Part shown: positions 30,129 through 40,965 of the stretch, in pieces
How positions within the stretch are numbered: position 1 is the stretch's first letter
How the letters are laid out: each line of letters opens with the position of its first letter
NCBI GenBank assembly: GCA_022360315.1
Contig: JAKSDA010000122.1
Location: forward strand, 120,534 to 184,533
Length of the DNA: 64,000 nucleotides
Origin: Pseudomonadota bacterium
GTDB taxonomy: Bacteria > Myxococcota_A > Polyangia > Haliangiales > Haliangiaceae
Direction: 5' to 3'
Made by a program: the position numbers and the translations under genes
The notes under the pieces: generated by a model
What the model saw: only the letters and a program-made list of their open reading frames with translations
Database searches by the model: none
What the model was told of the DNA's origin: nothing

Positions 30129-30349
30129 GAGCACAACCGTAAGCAATTGCGAAGTGAGCGAATCGCTTGCCATTAATCACGGTCAAGCGACCGGAATGTG
30201 CGACTCCGGATTGCATTAAAACGCTACAAATTGCATGTATCGTTCCGGATCCTTCGGACGCAGACGGGCAAAAGCCGGTACGGAAACCGAATGGCGACCG
30301 ACTGGCGGAAACTCGGTGTAGTGCGCAGATCACAGATGATACAGTTATT

Positions 30350-31270
30350 TTACCTGGGCCGTCCTGGTGGCGAGATTGCCAGTCTCTCGAACTCGGCCAT
30401 GACCTGTTGTAGGTCGTTCCAGGTTTTGCGCTTGTGTTCGGGATTGCGCAGCAGGTATGCGGGATGAAACGTAGGCATTACCTTGATACCTTCATAAGAG
30501 TGAAAGCGGCCGCGCAGGGCATGCATGGGGGCGCGGGTATCGAGCAGTAAATGAGCCGCGGGACGGCCCAGAGTGACGATCATGCGCGGCTTGACAGAAC
30601 CGATTTGCTGGGCCAAAAAGGGCCGACACGAGGCGATCTCGTCCGGTTCGGGATCCCGATTATTGGGTGGCCGACACTTGAGGACATTGGCGATATAAAC
30701 AGTTTCGCGCGACCAGCCCATTGCGGCGATCATGCGGTCGAGAAGCTGTCCGGCGGGCCCGACAAAGGGCACGCCACTGCGATCTTCTTGCCGGCCCGGT
30801 GCCTCGCCGACAAACATGAGTGCGGCGTTGGGATCTCCGATACCAAACACGATATTCTCGCGCGTGCGCGACAGTTTGCAGCGCTGGCAGTCGCCCAGGT
30901 CGGCCCGGATTTGAGCCAATGCGGTCCGGCTTGTCGGCCCCGCCGGCGGCGAAGGCATGGTCGCAGGCGATGATTCTGACCCGGCTGGCGTATCGCCCAG
31001 CGCCCGGGCCAGCGCTGCACTGAACATGCCTGGCTGTCTGTCTGTGGTTGCCCCGGGCGATTCGGCTGGCGTGGTCTGTGGATCGGTGGGCTCGAAGCGG
31101 CCTTGCGATTGCTCGGCCACTGCTGTGAACTGCGCGTCGTCTGACCGCTGCCCCCGTGGACTCGGACCTGCCGGCACAGAAAACGCACCAGCTCGCCCGA
31201 GCCACTCGAGGCGAATGCGAAATGCGCGCACCAGTTCGAACAGTTCGCTCCGTGGGTCGAATTCGCTCAT
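30350..31270 (-). CDS. Family-4 uracil-DNA glycosylase
   Basis: 306 residues from ATG 31270. The C-terminal ~190 residues form the iron-sulfur uracil-DNA glycosylase: cysteines in [24 protein letters not shown] and SCRPFLAQQ (four ligands for a 4Fe-4S cluster), the catalytic motif [14 protein letters not shown], and [12 protein letters not shown] near the end. It removes uracil from DNA as the first step of base-excision repair. An N-terminal extension of about 110 residues (Pro, Ser, Gln-rich, after a helical start [19 protein letters not shown]) is typical in size for myxobacterial members but of unknown role. Lies downstream of coaBC on the same strand with a strong hairpin between. Confidence 0.92.
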   Translation of the reverse strand: MSEFDPRSELFELVRAFRIRLEWLGRAGAFSVPAGPSPRGQRSDDAQFTAVAEQSQGRFEPTDPQTTPAESPGATTDRQPGMFSAALARALGDTPAGSESSPATMPSPPAGPTSRTALAQIRADLGDCQRCKLSRTRENIVFGIGDPNAALMFVGEAPGRQEDRSGVPFVGPAGQLLDRMIAAMGWSRETVYIANVLKCRPPNNRDPEPDEIASCRPFLAQQIGSVKPRMIVTLGRPAAHLLLDTRAPMHALRGRFHSYEGIKVMPTFHPAYLLRNPEHKRKTWNDLQQVMAEFERLAISPPGRPR

Positions 31271-31319
31271 TGTCGATGGGCCAGCTATACCGTGGTCGAT
31301 CGCTGCAGGGCAAGGCACC

Positions 31320-31346
31320 ATTCGCCGCGAAATACCCGCGGCGAAT
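31320..31346 (-). terminator. Hairpin downstream of coaBC
   Basis: Perfect 10-bp stem ATTCGCCGCG / CGCGGCGAAT with a 7-base loop, 35 bp beyond the coaBC stop (31382). No U-run on the minus strand. Confidence 0.55.
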
Positions 31347-31381
31347 GCTCCGTTTGGGTACTCGATTGCGAGGAGCAGTGC

Positions 31382-32656
31382 TCAGTCCTCGAACAACTCG
31401 ACCAGGCGGTCGATGATGCGATGAGCGACTGCCTCTTTGCTGGCCAGATCGAGGTTTTCGACCCCGCTCGAGCTCACCACAGCCACGCGGTTGGTATCGA
31501 CCGAAAATCCGGCGTCGGACTGCGATACGTCGTTGGCAATGACCAGATCACAGTATTTTCTCGCCAGCTTGGCACGTGCGTACTCGATGACATCGCGGGT
31601 CTCGGCGGCAAAGCCGATAAGGATCGGTCGTTTTTGCCCACCCGCACGCCGCTTGGCACCCAGTTCGCCGAGGATATCGGGGTTGGTCTCGAGTACCAGG
31701 GTGACGTTCGAACGCTCCGGCGAGGAGGGGGCGAGGTTTTCGCCGAGCGGGACTTTTTTGAGTTTGTGCGCAGCCTGTTCGCGCGGTCGATAGTCGGCCA
31801 CGGCCGCAGCCATGATGACTGCATCCGCGTCGTCCGCAGCTGCCGCGATGCGACGCTGCATCGACCTGGCGTCGACGACGTCAATGCGATCCACCCCGGG
31901 CGGCGGGTCGAGCGAAACCGGTCCCGAAACGAGCCGGACAGCTGCGCCCCGACGGGCCGCAGCTGCAGCCAGCGCATAGCCCATTTTGCCCGACGAGCGA
32001 TTGCCCAAAAAACGGACCGGATCGAGAGGTTCGTGTGTCGGCCCGGCCGATATGGCAATGATTCTGCCGGTCAGATCTCGATCGGTGAGCACACGCGCCG
32101 CTGCTTCGACAATATCGGATGGCTCGGCAAGCCGACCCGGGCCAGTCCAGCGGCAGGCGAGAAAGCCGTCGCCTGGCCCAACCGTCTTGACACCGACCTG
32201 TTCGACCAGCTTCTTGACATTGGCCTGGGTGATCGGATGACGCCACATATTGACGTTCATGGACGGGGCGAGAAGTATGGGGGCGCGGGTGGCGAGGAGT
32301 ACCGCGGTGAGGGCGTCGTCGGCTAACCCGGCGGCCATGCGGGCAATGGTGTTGGCTGTGGCCGGCGCGATAATGATGAGATCCGCCGAGTCGGCGATTT
32401 GGATGTGGCCGATGTCGGATTCCTGGGTGAGACTGAACAGGTCGGTGAATACCTGCTGTCCGGTCAGGGCTTGAAACGTCAAGGCGCCGATGAACTGCTG
32501 TGCGTGCTCGGTCATGACCACGCGTACTCTGGCTTCGGCCTTGACCAGAAGTCGGGACAGTTCGGCCGCCTTGTAGGCGGCGATTCCACCGGCTACGCCG
32601 AGTACGATCTCTTTGTTTGCCAGGGGATGCACCGGATCATGCACGATATCCCTCAC
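31382..32656 (-). CDS. coaBC: Phosphopantothenoylcysteine decarboxylase / phosphopantothenate-cysteine ligase
   Basis: 424 residues from GTG 32656. Two steps of coenzyme A synthesis in one protein. The N-terminal flavoprotein (CoaC, about 1-190) has [11 protein letters not shown], the catalytic His in [21 protein letters not shown], and the catalytic Cys in [12 protein letters not shown] (most relatives have ACG-x-x-G here; the Cys is kept). The C-terminal ligase (CoaB) has [29 protein letters not shown] and the KLKK motif. The first 12 residues before [11 protein letters not shown] are poorly conserved, so the start could be slightly later. Cytoplasmic. Confidence 0.95.
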   Translation of the reverse strand: MRDIVHDPVHPLANKEIVLGVAGGIAAYKAAELSRLLVKAEARVRVVMTEHAQQFIGALTFQALTGQQVFTDLFSLTQESDIGHIQIADSADLIIIAPATANTIARMAAGLADDALTAVLLATRAPILLAPSMNVNMWRHPITQANVKKLVEQVGVKTVGPGDGFLACRWTGPGRLAEPSDIVEAAARVLTDRDLTGRIIAISAGPTHEPLDPVRFLGNRSSGKMGYALAAAAARRGAAVRLVSGPVSLDPPPGVDRIDVVDARSMQRRIAAAADDADAVIMAAAVADYRPREQAAHKLKKVPLGENLAPSSPERSNVTLVLETNPDILGELGAKRRAGGQKRPILIGFAAETRDVIEYARAKLARKYCDLVIANDVSQSDAGFSVDTNRVAVVSSSGVENLDLASKEAVAHRIIDRLVELFED

Positions 32657-32928
32657 CTATCCTGGCCGTCCCGCGTGACCCGTTCTCCGAGATAGGGGAC
32701 GATGGCTCCGTCGTCCTGTCACCAACCCGGGTGAATTCGGCACAAAGAGACCCGCGACCGAAAACCGCGCACAAAAACCGCCAGAGAAAACCATCGGCGG
32801 GTATGCAGTCCGCGACTGCATGGCCGAATTATGGATCATGTGTCCCGTCTTTCGTAGTGAAGAACTGAGGTAGAGCCATCGAGGGTTTGACGGGTTGACC
32901 GCTGCGGCCGTAACGTACTTCTTGGACC

Positions 32929-33768
32929 ATGGAAGAAGCAAAGAACGGGCCGTCAAAGCATGTGATCATCGGCGCACTCGTTCTGGCGTGCAGTCATTCT
33001 CGCATGCGCGACATTGTCGGCACAGACGCCCTGCGCAGCGTGCTCGATGTTGAGTACCGCGAGCTGATCGCCGGCGGTACGTTCGACTTGCAGCCAGTGT
33101 GGGAGCTCTTCGAGGCCCAGCCCGGCTTCGATCCGCAGGCCGCAGTTGCGCCGCTGTCTCGCTTCAAATCGTGGGAGCGGCAGCTCGGCATAGAAGTCAC
33201 CATGCCCGTTTCGCTGCGTAATCTGACAGCAAACGAGCAGGCCGAGCACGCGGCCGAATGCGATGTTCCGCAACGAGAGTTAAAGGGGGTGCTGCGCAGT
33301 GCTGGCGGCGACCACGCCGACGTCGACCGGACCGAGCCGTCGCGCCGGATCAGCACTCAGATGGGCGTGGAACTGGGCGTCGAATCCGGCGCCGATTCCT
33401 CGCCTGGACGGAGGCTGATGATTGCCGTGGTGGCCTCGATCGTCGGCCTTCTCGGCTTCGGCCTCGCCGGCAGCTCGGCCTATCGCGAATGCGTTCCCCG
33501 TGCACAATACGCCACGTTCTCGGCGCACTTTGCCGGCCAGCTGCCCATCCAGGGCGCCGAGCGCTTCGGCCGCGAGGTCCGGGCCACCCTTTCCGACGAG
33601 GGCTGGCTCAATCAGCCCGAGGAAACCCGCAAAAGCCAGCTCGGCCAGGCCCTGCGCACCATCGCCAGCCAGGGTATCGACGTGCTTTTCCTGCGCGATA
33701 AAGCGGGCAAGGTGCGCGCATACGCCCAGCTCTACGACGGTGAAAGGCTTCGCTTCGTGTTCAAATGA
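32929..33768 (+). CDS. Hypothetical membrane protein
   Basis: 279 residues from ATG 32929. No family recognised. It starts with a weak hydrophobic run (HVIIGALVLACS). Around residues 163-183 lies one clear membrane helix (MIAVVASIVGLLGFGLAGSS), followed by about 95 soluble residues with helical character (EETRKSQLGQALRTIASQG, DVLFLRDKAGKVRAYAQLYD). The arrangement suggests a soluble cytoplasmic N-part tethered by one helix to an outside domain. No ribosome site is obvious. It is convergent with the metallophosphatase gene, with 30 bp between stops. Confidence 0.7.
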   Translation: MEEAKNGPSKHVIIGALVLACSHSRMRDIVGTDALRSVLDVEYRELIAGGTFDLQPVWELFEAQPGFDPQAAVAPLSRFKSWERQLGIEVTMPVSLRNLTANEQAEHAAECDVPQRELKGVLRSAGGDHADVDRTEPSRRISTQMGVELGVESGADSSPGRRLMIAVVASIVGLLGFGLAGSSAYRECVPRAQYATFSAHFAGQLPIQGAERFGREVRATLSDEGWLNQPEETRKSQLGQALRTIASQGIDVLFLRDKAGKVRAYAQLYDGERLRFVFK

Positions 33769-33798
33769 GCCGGCTGGCTATTCGATCAATCGCATCGA

Positions 33799-35022
33799 TC
33801 ACCGATAAATCACTGCTGAATCGAAGGTTCTGCCAGTGGCATCGACCGCGAACAGAGTGAGGGCGTTGCCGGCGACGGTGATATGGACAAAATGGGCCAC
33901 TTGGGCCGCGTGTGCGGTGAAATCGGAACGTCCGACCGGACGGGTTCCGCGCCCGCCACCGCCGGTGATGACGTAGGTGATGCCGCCGATCGGGCGGGTT
34001 CTTTCGTAGCTGTGTTCGTGTCCGGTTAAGACCAGCGGCACGCGGTGTCGTCTCCAGATCGGCTCGAACCAGCGTTTTATCCGCTCGTCGTGGCCGTGAT
34101 GTCCGGACGAATAGGGTGGGTGGTGGAGCGCGACGATGACCCAGGGCAGACGGTTGGCGGTCAGATCTGCGTCCAGCCACTCGGCCTGGTCGAGGCCGAC
34201 CGACACCGAATCGAGAATGACGAAGTGGACCGGGCCGACGTCGCGCGAGAAGTAGTTTCGCTGCAGGGCAAACGAGCGCCGGAGCGGTGCGCCGCCTCGG
34301 GTGCGCTGGTCGTGATTGCCGCTGGCTACCAGTGCTGATACGTGGGCGAGCATCTCGCGGTAGACGGCGAAAAAATTGCGGTCCAGTTGCTCGTGGGAAC
34401 CGTTGGGATAGGCGATATCGCCGGTCAAGAGCAAGAAATCGAGCGGCACACTGCGGATCTGGCGGTACACGGCCGCCTGATCGGGAGTACGCCAGCCCAG
34501 GTCGCCCATGGCGACGAGACGGAGTGTGAGATTGTTTTGAACCGTCTGCTCTTGGGTCGGGGCGGTGCGAAATCCAGTGCGCTGGAGCAGCAGGCCAGAT
34601 CGGTCGCGTACCGCGTAGCAGTACATCCCGTACGGAGCGAGGCCACTTATCCTGGCACCGCGCCATCCTGCTGCCACCGGGTCGTATCCGCGATCAGCTC
34701 CGATAGGGACCCGGGCGATCGACCTGCCATCTGGATCGGTCACCTCGAGGGTATGGACGTCGCGCGTGGCTGTGGTCCATTGGATCTCGACCGAGGTGGC
34801 GGTGAACGCGGCCACGTACGGCCATCGATCGAACACGCTGATACCGCGGCCGGTCACTCCCCCGGGACCGCAGGCCTGAACATAGGGGGCCCGGTAATCG
34901 GCGCGTGGAACGATACCCGCGGTCAGGTCGCCAATCCGCTCGGCCCGGTGGAATCCAGCGGCGCTGGTATCACATCCGAGACCGGCAACAAGCGCTGCCA
35001 GAGCAATACGATGGGCTCGCAT
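33799..35022 (-). CDS. Purple acid phosphatase-like metallophosphatase lipoprotein
   Basis: 407 residues from ATG 35022, chosen for its lipoprotein signal [17 protein letters not shown]. The N-terminal third has a fibronectin-like beta fold ([20 protein letters not shown]), as in purple acid phosphatases. The catalytic part holds the metal-binding motifs in order: [35 protein letters not shown] and [10 protein letters not shown]. It should hydrolyse phosphate esters at the cell envelope with a two-metal centre; substrate unknown. Divergent from the acyltransferase gene, 90 bp apart. Confidence 0.9.
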   Translation of the reverse strand: MRAHRIALAALVAGLGCDTSAAGFHRAERIGDLTAGIVPRADYRAPYVQACGPGGVTGRGISVFDRWPYVAAFTATSVEIQWTTATRDVHTLEVTDPDGRSIARVPIGADRGYDPVAAGWRGARISGLAPYGMYCYAVRDRSGLLLQRTGFRTAPTQEQTVQNNLTLRLVAMGDLGWRTPDQAAVYRQIRSVPLDFLLLTGDIAYPNGSHEQLDRNFFAVYREMLAHVSALVASGNHDQRTRGGAPLRRSFALQRNYFSRDVGPVHFVILDSVSVGLDQAEWLDADLTANRLPWVIVALHHPPYSSGHHGHDERIKRWFEPIWRRHRVPLVLTGHEHSYERTRPIGGITYVITGGGGRGTRPVGRSDFTAHAAQVAHFVHITVAGNALTLFAVDATGRTFDSAVIYR

Positions 35023-35112
35023 ATACCAGCAGTGTATGCGATGGAAGGGCGGGCGTCCCGGTCTTCGCTCATCCGGCGATTTGGCGAGTTCGATCGTGGT
35101 AGCGTATCCGCC

Positions 35113-35991
35113 ATGAAGTGGCTCATCTCCGACGAGATGCTGGAGCGGACCGAGCGCCTGGACATCCCATTTAGTCGCCACGGGATCGATCCCTACGGGA
35201 TCAAAACGACCGATGTAGCGCTGATGATGACGGTATTTTCCTGGCTATATCGGCACTATTTTGCCGTGGCGGTGGCCGGGCTCGACCACGTGCCGAGCCG
35301 TGGCCGCGCCATGCTGGTCGGCAACCACTCGGGGGGCTGGGCGGTGGACGGAATGATGGTGATGGCGTCGGTTTTCCTGGGCAAAGAGCCGCCCCGGCTG
35401 GCCCAGGGCATGACCGATCGGTTCATCAACCGCTTGCCGTTTGCCTCGCTCTACTCGTCGCGCACCGGCAATTTCACCGGTACTCCCGACAATGCGGTCA
35501 AATTGCTCGACGACGAGCGACTGCTGCTGGTGTTTCCCGAGGGCGCCCGCGGCACTGCCAAGCTCTATGGGGAACGCGACACCCTGGTCGATTTCGGCAC
35601 GGGATTCATGCGTCTGGCCCTGCAGACCCGAACGCCGATCGTTCCGTTTGCCTTCATGGGCGGCGGCGACGCGATACCGACCATCACGAATCTGTACTGG
35701 CTGGGCCGCCTCTTTGGCGTGCCGTACATTCCGGTCACGCCGTATCTCGTGCCCATTCCCCGACCGGTGCCACTCGAGATCTACTACGGCGAAGCCATGT
35801 TCTTCGACGGTACGGGCAACGAGGAGGACCGGATCGTGATGGGCCATGTCGACCGAGTCAAGGAGCGTATCGACGCCATGATCAGGGACGGCCAAGTGCG
35901 CCGGCGCGCGCGCGCCCGGCGTCGTGTCGGCGACCACGGCGATGATGGCAGCGCTTCACCGGGCCGAAACAACAACGAGGAGATGCGATGA
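35113..35991 (+). CDS. Lysophospholipid acyltransferase family protein (PlsC-like)
   Basis: 292 residues from ATG 35113; an in-frame ATG at 35041 is possible but very close to the divergent gene. The acyltransferase motif NHSGGWAVD (H-x4-D), the FPEGARG motif, and [20 protein letters not shown] match the PlsC family, which acylates lysophosphatidate or related glycerolipids at the membrane. The C-terminus is Arg-rich, then Gly/Asn. Its stop overlaps the start of the next gene (ATGA), so the two are almost surely co-translated. Confidence 0.88.
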   Translation: MKWLISDEMLERTERLDIPFSRHGIDPYGIKTTDVALMMTVFSWLYRHYFAVAVAGLDHVPSRGRAMLVGNHSGGWAVDGMMVMASVFLGKEPPRLAQGMTDRFINRLPFASLYSSRTGNFTGTPDNAVKLLDDERLLLVFPEGARGTAKLYGERDTLVDFGTGFMRLALQTRTPIVPFAFMGGGDAIPTITNLYWLGRLFGVPYIPVTPYLVPIPRPVPLEIYYGEAMFFDGTGNEEDRIVMGHVDRVKERIDAMIRDGQVRRRARARRRVGDHGDDGSASPGRNNNEEMR

Positions 35992-36902
35992 AGGTGCTGG
36001 TTACCGGCATCGCCGGCAAGCAGGGTCGGATCGTGGCCGAGCTACTTCTCGGCACTGGCCACGAGGTATGCGGCATCGACCGCCGGCCGTGGTACGATGC
36101 TCCCCGCGGGCTGTCCCTGCATCGGGCCGATATTCGCAAACGAGCCGCCGAGGACGTGTTCCGCGCGTTTCGCCCCGCGGCGGTGATCCACATGGCCACG
36201 GTCACCCATATCACCACGCGGAGCAGCGAGGATCGCTATCGCATCAATTTAAACGGAACCCGAGCGGTATTCGACCACTGCCACAACTATGGCGTGCGGC
36301 GGGCGATTTTTGTCGGGCGTCATACCTATTACGGCGCAGCACCCGATTCGACGCTCTACCACCGCGAGGACGACCCGCCAATGGCGGTCACGACATTTCC
36401 CGAGCTGGCCGATCTGGTCGCCGCCGACTTGTACGCCGGCTCGGCGCTGTGGCGTTTTACCGATCTGGCCACCGCGGTCCTTCGCATGTGCTACACCCTG
36501 GGACCGGATCGGCAAGGCACGCTGGCCGCGTTTCTGCGCGGCCCGCGCGTGCCCACCGTACTCGGCTTCGATCCCCTGTTTCAATTCATGCACGAACGGG
36601 ATACGGCTCGCGCCATTGTCACCGCCCTGACCGGCGACTTTCGCGGGGTGTACAACGTGGCAGGCCCCGACCCGGTGCCTTTATCGCTGCTCATCCGGGC
36701 GACTGGACGCACTCCTTTGCCCGTGCCCGAGCCGCTATTCCGGCTGGCGGTGGGCCGTTTTGGCCTGCCTCTCTTGCCGCGCGGCGCGGTCGAACACATC
36801 AAGTATCCGGTCGTGATCGACGCCAGTGCATTCCGCACAGCTACCGGTTTTGAACACCAATTCGACGCAGATCAGACCATGGACGCCTTTCGCAGCGGAT
36901 GA
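35988..36902 (+). CDS. Extended-SDR (NAD-dependent epimerase/dehydratase-like) protein
   Basis: 304 residues from ATG 35988, overlapping the acyltransferase stop by 4 bp. The Rossmann start [13 protein letters not shown] is the nucleotide-binding glycine motif, with an acidic residue GIDRR at the end of strand two. [11 protein letters not shown] is where extended SDRs carry the catalytic Ser/Thr. The expected YxxxK is not visible in the following segment ([14 protein letters not shown]), so it may be a non-catalytic or altered member. Later [20 protein letters not shown] fits epimerase C-domains. Pairing with an acyltransferase suggests lipid modification (inference). Confidence 0.85.
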   Translation: MKVLVTGIAGKQGRIVAELLLGTGHEVCGIDRRPWYDAPRGLSLHRADIRKRAAEDVFRAFRPAAVIHMATVTHITTRSSEDRYRINLNGTRAVFDHCHNYGVRRAIFVGRHTYYGAAPDSTLYHREDDPPMAVTTFPELADLVAADLYAGSALWRFTDLATAVLRMCYTLGPDRQGTLAAFLRGPRVPTVLGFDPLFQFMHERDTARAIVTALTGDFRGVYNVAGPDPVPLSLLIRATGRTPLPVPEPLFRLAVGRFGLPLLPRGAVEHIKYPVVIDASAFRTATGFEHQFDADQTMDAFRSG

Positions 36903-36965
36903 TCGGCATAGCAATTCCGCACCGCACGGACTCCCGGCCGGCTCGGCCGCTGGCCTCGCAACAGA

Positions 36966-36996
36966 GCCACCTCGTCTGATCCACAACCGAGGTGGC
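36966..36996. terminator. Bidirectional terminator-like hairpin
   Basis: Perfect 9-bp stem GCCACCTCG / CGAGGTGGC with a 13-base loop, in the 95 bp between convergent genes (stops 36902 and 36998). Confidence 0.55.
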
Positions 36997-36997
36997 G

Positions 36998-37951
36998 CTA
37001 TGTAGAGGGATTGGCGGCCAGGAAGTGTTCGGCTTCGAGCGCCGCCATACAGCCCGTACCGGCCGCTGTGATGGCCTGGCGCCATTTTTTATCCTGGACG
37101 TCGCCAGCCGCAAAGACCCCCGGTACGCTGGTCTGCGTCGAGTCGGGTTTGGTAATGAGATAACCCTGCTCGTCGCAGGTAAGCTGTCCGTCCAAAAACT
37201 CCGTGTTGGGCGTATGGCCGATGGCAAAAAATAGCCCCTTGGCAGCGACGTCGCGTTCCTCGTCCGACTTGACGTCCTTGACACGGACCGATTCGAGCTC
37301 TTCCGCGCCCGATGCCGCCACGACCACGTGCGACCACATCATCTCGATCTTGTTGTTGTCGAGGGCGCGTTTCTGCATGATCTTGGATGCGCGCAGCTCA
37401 TCGCGGCGGTGCACGATATAGACCCTCGAGCCGTACTTGGTCAGAAATGTGGCCTCTTCAACAGCCGAGTCACCGCCGCCGATGACCACCAGGGGCTGGT
37501 TGCGAAAGAGCGGCAGAGCACCATCGCACACGGCGCAGGCCGAGATGCCCTTTTGCCACAGCTCGTCGTCACCTGCGCCGGGGATGTCGAGTCGTTTGGC
37601 AGTGGCCCCGGTGGCGATGATCAGCACTTCAGCCTCGCCCTCTCGCTCGTCGGTGACGTAGCGAAAAGGCCGCCTGGACAGATCGACGCTGTTGACGGTC
37701 TCGGTGTGGATACGGGTGCCAAAGCGCTCGGATTGGTCGCGAAAGCGCTGGCACAGTTCGGGGCCCTGGATGCCCTGTGGAAAACCGGGGAAATTCTCGA
37801 CATCAGTCGTAGTGGTGAGTTGCCCGCCCGCCGCGACCCCGCCGGCCATGAATCCCTCGAACAGTACTGGTTTGAGCTCGGCACGCGCAGCATAGATCGC
37901 CGCGGTATGCGCCGCTGGCCCGCTTCCGATGATCACGACTTTTTCAGCCAT
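36998..37951 (-). CDS. trxB: Thioredoxin reductase
   Basis: 317 residues from ATG 37951 ([15 protein letters not shown]), a normal length. FAD-binding [10 protein letters not shown] at the start, redox site CAVCDG in [12 protein letters not shown] (most relatives have CATC), NADPH-binding [10 protein letters not shown], and a second FAD motif [20 protein letters not shown]. It uses NADPH to reduce thioredoxin in the cytoplasm. Downstream of mnmA on the same strand with a 90-bp gap. Confidence 0.95.
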   Translation of the reverse strand: MAEKVVIIGSGPAAHTAAIYAARAELKPVLFEGFMAGGVAAGGQLTTTTDVENFPGFPQGIQGPELCQRFRDQSERFGTRIHTETVNSVDLSRRPFRYVTDEREGEAEVLIIATGATAKRLDIPGAGDDELWQKGISACAVCDGALPLFRNQPLVVIGGGDSAVEEATFLTKYGSRVYIVHRRDELRASKIMQKRALDNNKIEMMWSHVVVAASGAEELESVRVKDVKSDEERDVAAKGLFFAIGHTPNTEFLDGQLTCDEQGYLITKPDSTQTSVPGVFAAGDVQDKKWRQAITAAGTGCMAALEAEHFLAANPST

Positions 37952-38041
37952 GGTTTTGGCTAGCACGTGCGGGTCGTCACCAGCAAGAGACAAGTGCCGT
38001 GGGCGCATGGACGCCAGGCGGCCGATTCTCCGAGCATCCGG

Positions 38042-39193
38042 TCAAGCAGTGATCCAGCCGCCGCCCACCACGGTGTCGCGGTCGTAAAAAACCGCTGCCT
38101 GGCCCGGCGCGGCCAGGACGTGCTCGTCGACGAACGTCACCTGAGCACCTGTGCCTAGAGCCACGACATCGGCTGCGATCGGTCGAGTCCGGTGGCGCAC
38201 CTGTACGGCCACCCGCGTCGGCTGCTCGGGGACATCGCTCAGCCAGCGCACGTCGCGAATATGCAAGACCTGGCGCTCGGCCGACGCTTTCGGGCCGACC
38301 ACGATCTGGTTGGCCTGGCGATCGATGCGCACAACGTAGACCGGAGTCTGGCCGCCGACTCCCCCGAGCCCGCGGCGCTGGCCCACGGTGTAATGGTGGA
38401 TACCCCGGTGACGTCCCACGACGTTGCCTTCCGCGTCGACGATGTCGCCCGCTCCGACGACCGACAGTTTGCGGGTGAGCGCATTACTCTCCACGAATGC
38501 GGTGTAATCGCCGTCGGGCACAAAGCAGATTTCCTGCGATTCGGGTTTGCCGGCATTGGGCAGGCCGAACGCGAGCGCTCGCTCGCGGACCTCCGCCTTG
38601 TCGAGTGCGCCGATCGGAAACAGGACTGAGCCGAGTTCGTCTCTGGGCATGGAGAACAGAAAATACGACTGGTCCTTACCCGCGTCCACGCCGCGCTTGA
38701 GGCGGTAGGTGCCGTTCTCGGTCGGCTCGATGCGGGCGTAGTGTCCGGTCGCGACGCAGTCGGCTCCAATGGCTCGTGCCCGCTTGAGCAACGGCGTGAA
38801 CTTGATGTGCTGGTTGCACTTGACACACGGATTGGGCGTCTCGCCAGCCAGGTAGGCATCGACGAAGTCTTCGATCACATCGCGCCGGAACTGGGTCTCG
38901 AATTCGACCACGTAGAACGGAATGCCGAGGTGATGGCACACCCGACGCGCGTCCTCGATGTCGCGTGGTCCGCAGCAGCGACCGCCGGCCGACGCGCTGG
39001 TCCCGCTGGCGTCGTAAAGGCGCATGGTCATGCCGACAACACGGTGTCCAGCCTCGACCAGCATGGCCGCGGCCGTGGCGCTATCCACCCCGCCGGACAG
39101 AGCCGCGACAATGGGACGTTCGCCGGTCCGGAGTGACGGCTGCGCGGCTGAGCCGCGAGGGCGATTCGTCCGGCTGGTTGGATCGGCCGCCAT
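38042..39193 (-). CDS. mnmA: tRNA-specific 2-thiouridylase MnmA
   Basis: 383 residues. Start at ATG 39193 with GGAGG 8 bases upstream. PP-loop ALSGGVDSATAAAM, catalytic cysteines in NPCVKCNQ and SQEICFVPDG, and GIHHYTVGQRRGL in the C-terminal part. It makes 2-thiouridine at the wobble position of Lys, Glu and Gln tRNAs, in the cytoplasm. A CxxC-type pair and the extra cysteines in GGRCCGPRD (about residue 78) match known members. Confidence 0.95.
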   Translation of the reverse strand: MAADPTSRTNRPRGSAAQPSLRTGERPIVAALSGGVDSATAAAMLVEAGHRVVGMTMRLYDASGTSASAGGRCCGPRDIEDARRVCHHLGIPFYVVEFETQFRRDVIEDFVDAYLAGETPNPCVKCNQHIKFTPLLKRARAIGADCVATGHYARIEPTENGTYRLKRGVDAGKDQSYFLFSMPRDELGSVLFPIGALDKAEVRERALAFGLPNAGKPESQEICFVPDGDYTAFVESNALTRKLSVVGAGDIVDAEGNVVGRHRGIHHYTVGQRRGLGGVGGQTPVYVVRIDRQANQIVVGPKASAERQVLHIRDVRWLSDVPEQPTRVAVQVRHRTRPIAADVVALGTGAQVTFVDEHVLAAPGQAAVFYDRDTVVGGGWITA

Positions 39194-39342
39194 GACAGTC
39201 CTCCATATCACAGAAATCAGTCAATGCACGACGCGTTGCGAGACAACATGGTCAACGAAGCGGCTATGATGTATCTATCTCTAGGGCCAGAAATGAACGG
39301 GCTAGAATGCCGATTGTATGATGCGGAGTCGGTGACATTCTC

Positions 39343-40782
39343 GTGACCAAGACGGGGGAGAAAGTCGAGTTCATCGCTCGAACGATCGACGAAGATGGCC
39401 ACGGAGTGGGCCAGGTTCGCGGGACCGAGATCTGCGTACCCAATGTGTTGCCCGGCGAGCGCACCGAGGTCGTGATCGAGCATCTGAGCCCGCACCAGCC
39501 GCGTGCCTGGGGCCGGGTCACGCGACGGCTGAGTCGAGTGTCCCGCGAGCGAGTGACCCCGCACTGCCCGGCGTTTGGTTCTTGCGGTGGCTGTGCGTGG
39601 CAGCATTTGTCGTACGCGGCGCAACTCGAGCGCAAGCGAGCGCGGGTTGTCGATGCGTTGTCGCTTGTCGGAGTGACGAAGCCGAACGACACCAAGATCG
39701 CTGACATCGTGCCAGCGCCACGGATCGACGGCTATCGCAGCGTTGCCAAATACGTCGCTCAAGCCCGCAACGAAGAATCGCCCCGTACGATTATTCTGGG
39801 CTCCTATGCGCCGCGCAGTCACAGAGTTGTCGACATGGCCAAGTGCCGGGTGGTCGAGCCGGTTATCGAACGTGTACGCGTGGCCGCAGCCCGGGCTCTG
39901 GTCGAAATACCGGTCTACCGCGAAGAGGAAAAAACCGGTTTATTGCGCTATGTCGCGGTCCGCACCGGCGCCAACGGTCGGGTGGTCCTCGCGCTCATCA
40001 CGACCAGTGAAGCGGCCCGGCCCGGATCGGCCAACAAGATCATCCGAGCCGCTCTTGCCCTGGGTGAGCATCCCGAGATTGCCGGTGTGGTGTGGGTCAA
40101 GAACGATGCCGAAAACAGCGTCATTTTTGCGGGGGAAACGCAGTGTTTGGTCGGCAAGGATTCGGTGATCGAGCGGATCGCCGGTGTGGAGATCGACGTC
40201 GGGGTCGGCAGTTTTTTCCAGGTCAACCGTACCCAGGCCGCTCGGCTCTACGCCGAGGTGACTCATCTGGCCGGCCGGTATGCGATCGTCGATCCGGGCA
40301 GTTCCAGTCGCGCGAGTGAACGGATCATCGATCTTTTTTGCGGCGTGGGAGGAGTCGCGTTTGCACTTGCCAAGGCGAGTCCGACCCGCGAAATCCTGGG
40401 CATCGAGCGCAATGAAGCCGCAGTGCGCGCCGCTCAGATCGCCGCGACGCGGGCCGCGCTCGGTGAGCGAGTGCGATTTCGCGCTGCCGAGGCCAATCAG
40501 GTCGCCGCGATCAGCGCTGGAGTCTACCAGTTGCACGGCGCGGACTTAATCGTCGTCAATCCGCCGCGCAAGGGGCTGGATGACGATACCCGGTCAGCTC
40601 TGAAGGTGCTGATCCCGCCCCGACTGATCTACGTGAGCTGCAATCCCGAGTCACTGGCTCGCGATCTGGCCCGCCTCGTCGCTCCGCACGGGGACTATCG
40701 CATCGACGAGATCGTACCCATCGACCTGATGCCGGGTACTGGACAGGTTGAGACCGTCGTGGCGCTCACCTTCGTCGGTTGA
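39343..40782 (+). CDS. RlmD/RumA-type 23S rRNA uracil-C5 methyltransferase
   Basis: 479 residues from GTG 39343. TRAM domain at the start (VEFIARTIDEDGHGVGQVRG), then the iron-sulfur cysteines CPAFGSCGGCAWQH and a fourth in MAKCRVV. The methyltransferase part has FFQVNRTQA, IDLFCGVGGVAFALA, NPPRKGLDDD and the catalytic Cys in IYVSCNPESLARDL. It transfers methyl from S-adenosylmethionine to a uracil C5 in rRNA; the exact site (U1939 in E. coli RlmD) is presumed. Length is near the family norm. A MITE-like element begins 2 bp after its stop. Confidence 0.92.
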   Translation: MTKTGEKVEFIARTIDEDGHGVGQVRGTEICVPNVLPGERTEVVIEHLSPHQPRAWGRVTRRLSRVSRERVTPHCPAFGSCGGCAWQHLSYAAQLERKRARVVDALSLVGVTKPNDTKIADIVPAPRIDGYRSVAKYVAQARNEESPRTIILGSYAPRSHRVVDMAKCRVVEPVIERVRVAAARALVEIPVYREEEKTGLLRYVAVRTGANGRVVLALITTSEAARPGSANKIIRAALALGEHPEIAGVVWVKNDAENSVIFAGETQCLVGKDSVIERIAGVEIDVGVGSFFQVNRTQAARLYAEVTHLAGRYAIVDPGSSSRASERIIDLFCGVGGVAFALAKASPTREILGIERNEAAVRAAQIAATRAALGERVRFRAAEANQVAAISAGVYQLHGADLIVVNPPRKGLDDDTRSALKVLIPPRLIYVSCNPESLARDLARLVAPHGDYRIDEIVPIDLMPGTGQVETVVALTFVG

Positions 40783-40783
40783 G

Positions 40784-40965
40784 CTTCGGACCTAAGGTCC
40801 GCGACCCGCAAGTAAGTACCCATTATGGCCGACCAGCCCGCCGATGGCTGTGTTGCTCATCGGTCACGTAGGCCCACTATGCTCCCTCTTCGCGCCTTGC
40901 CCTCGACGCGCTGGACCGACCCTACTGGGCACCTACTTACGGGTCGCGGTACTTAGTGTCCGAAG
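40784..40965. mobile_element. MITE-like element with ~40-bp terminal inverted repeats
   Basis: Left end 40784-40822 and right end 40926-40965 are inverted copies: both read CTTCGGAC, then about CTAAG, then CCGCGACCCG, AAGTA, GT and CCCA (34 of 39 aligned bases equal, one gap). The 100-bp centre codes nothing. Small, non-coding, long inverted ends, next to decayed genes. It may also act as a large hairpin at the end of the upstream transcript. No certain target duplication. Confidence 0.6.

Larger units (their letters stand above)
30039..30349. other. Spacer holding the HU promoter and leader
   Basis: No gene seen. Between 30129 and 30349 I find nothing specific; it is the downstream region of the glycosylase gene's stop (30350) and the upstream region of HU. 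Confidence 0.6.
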
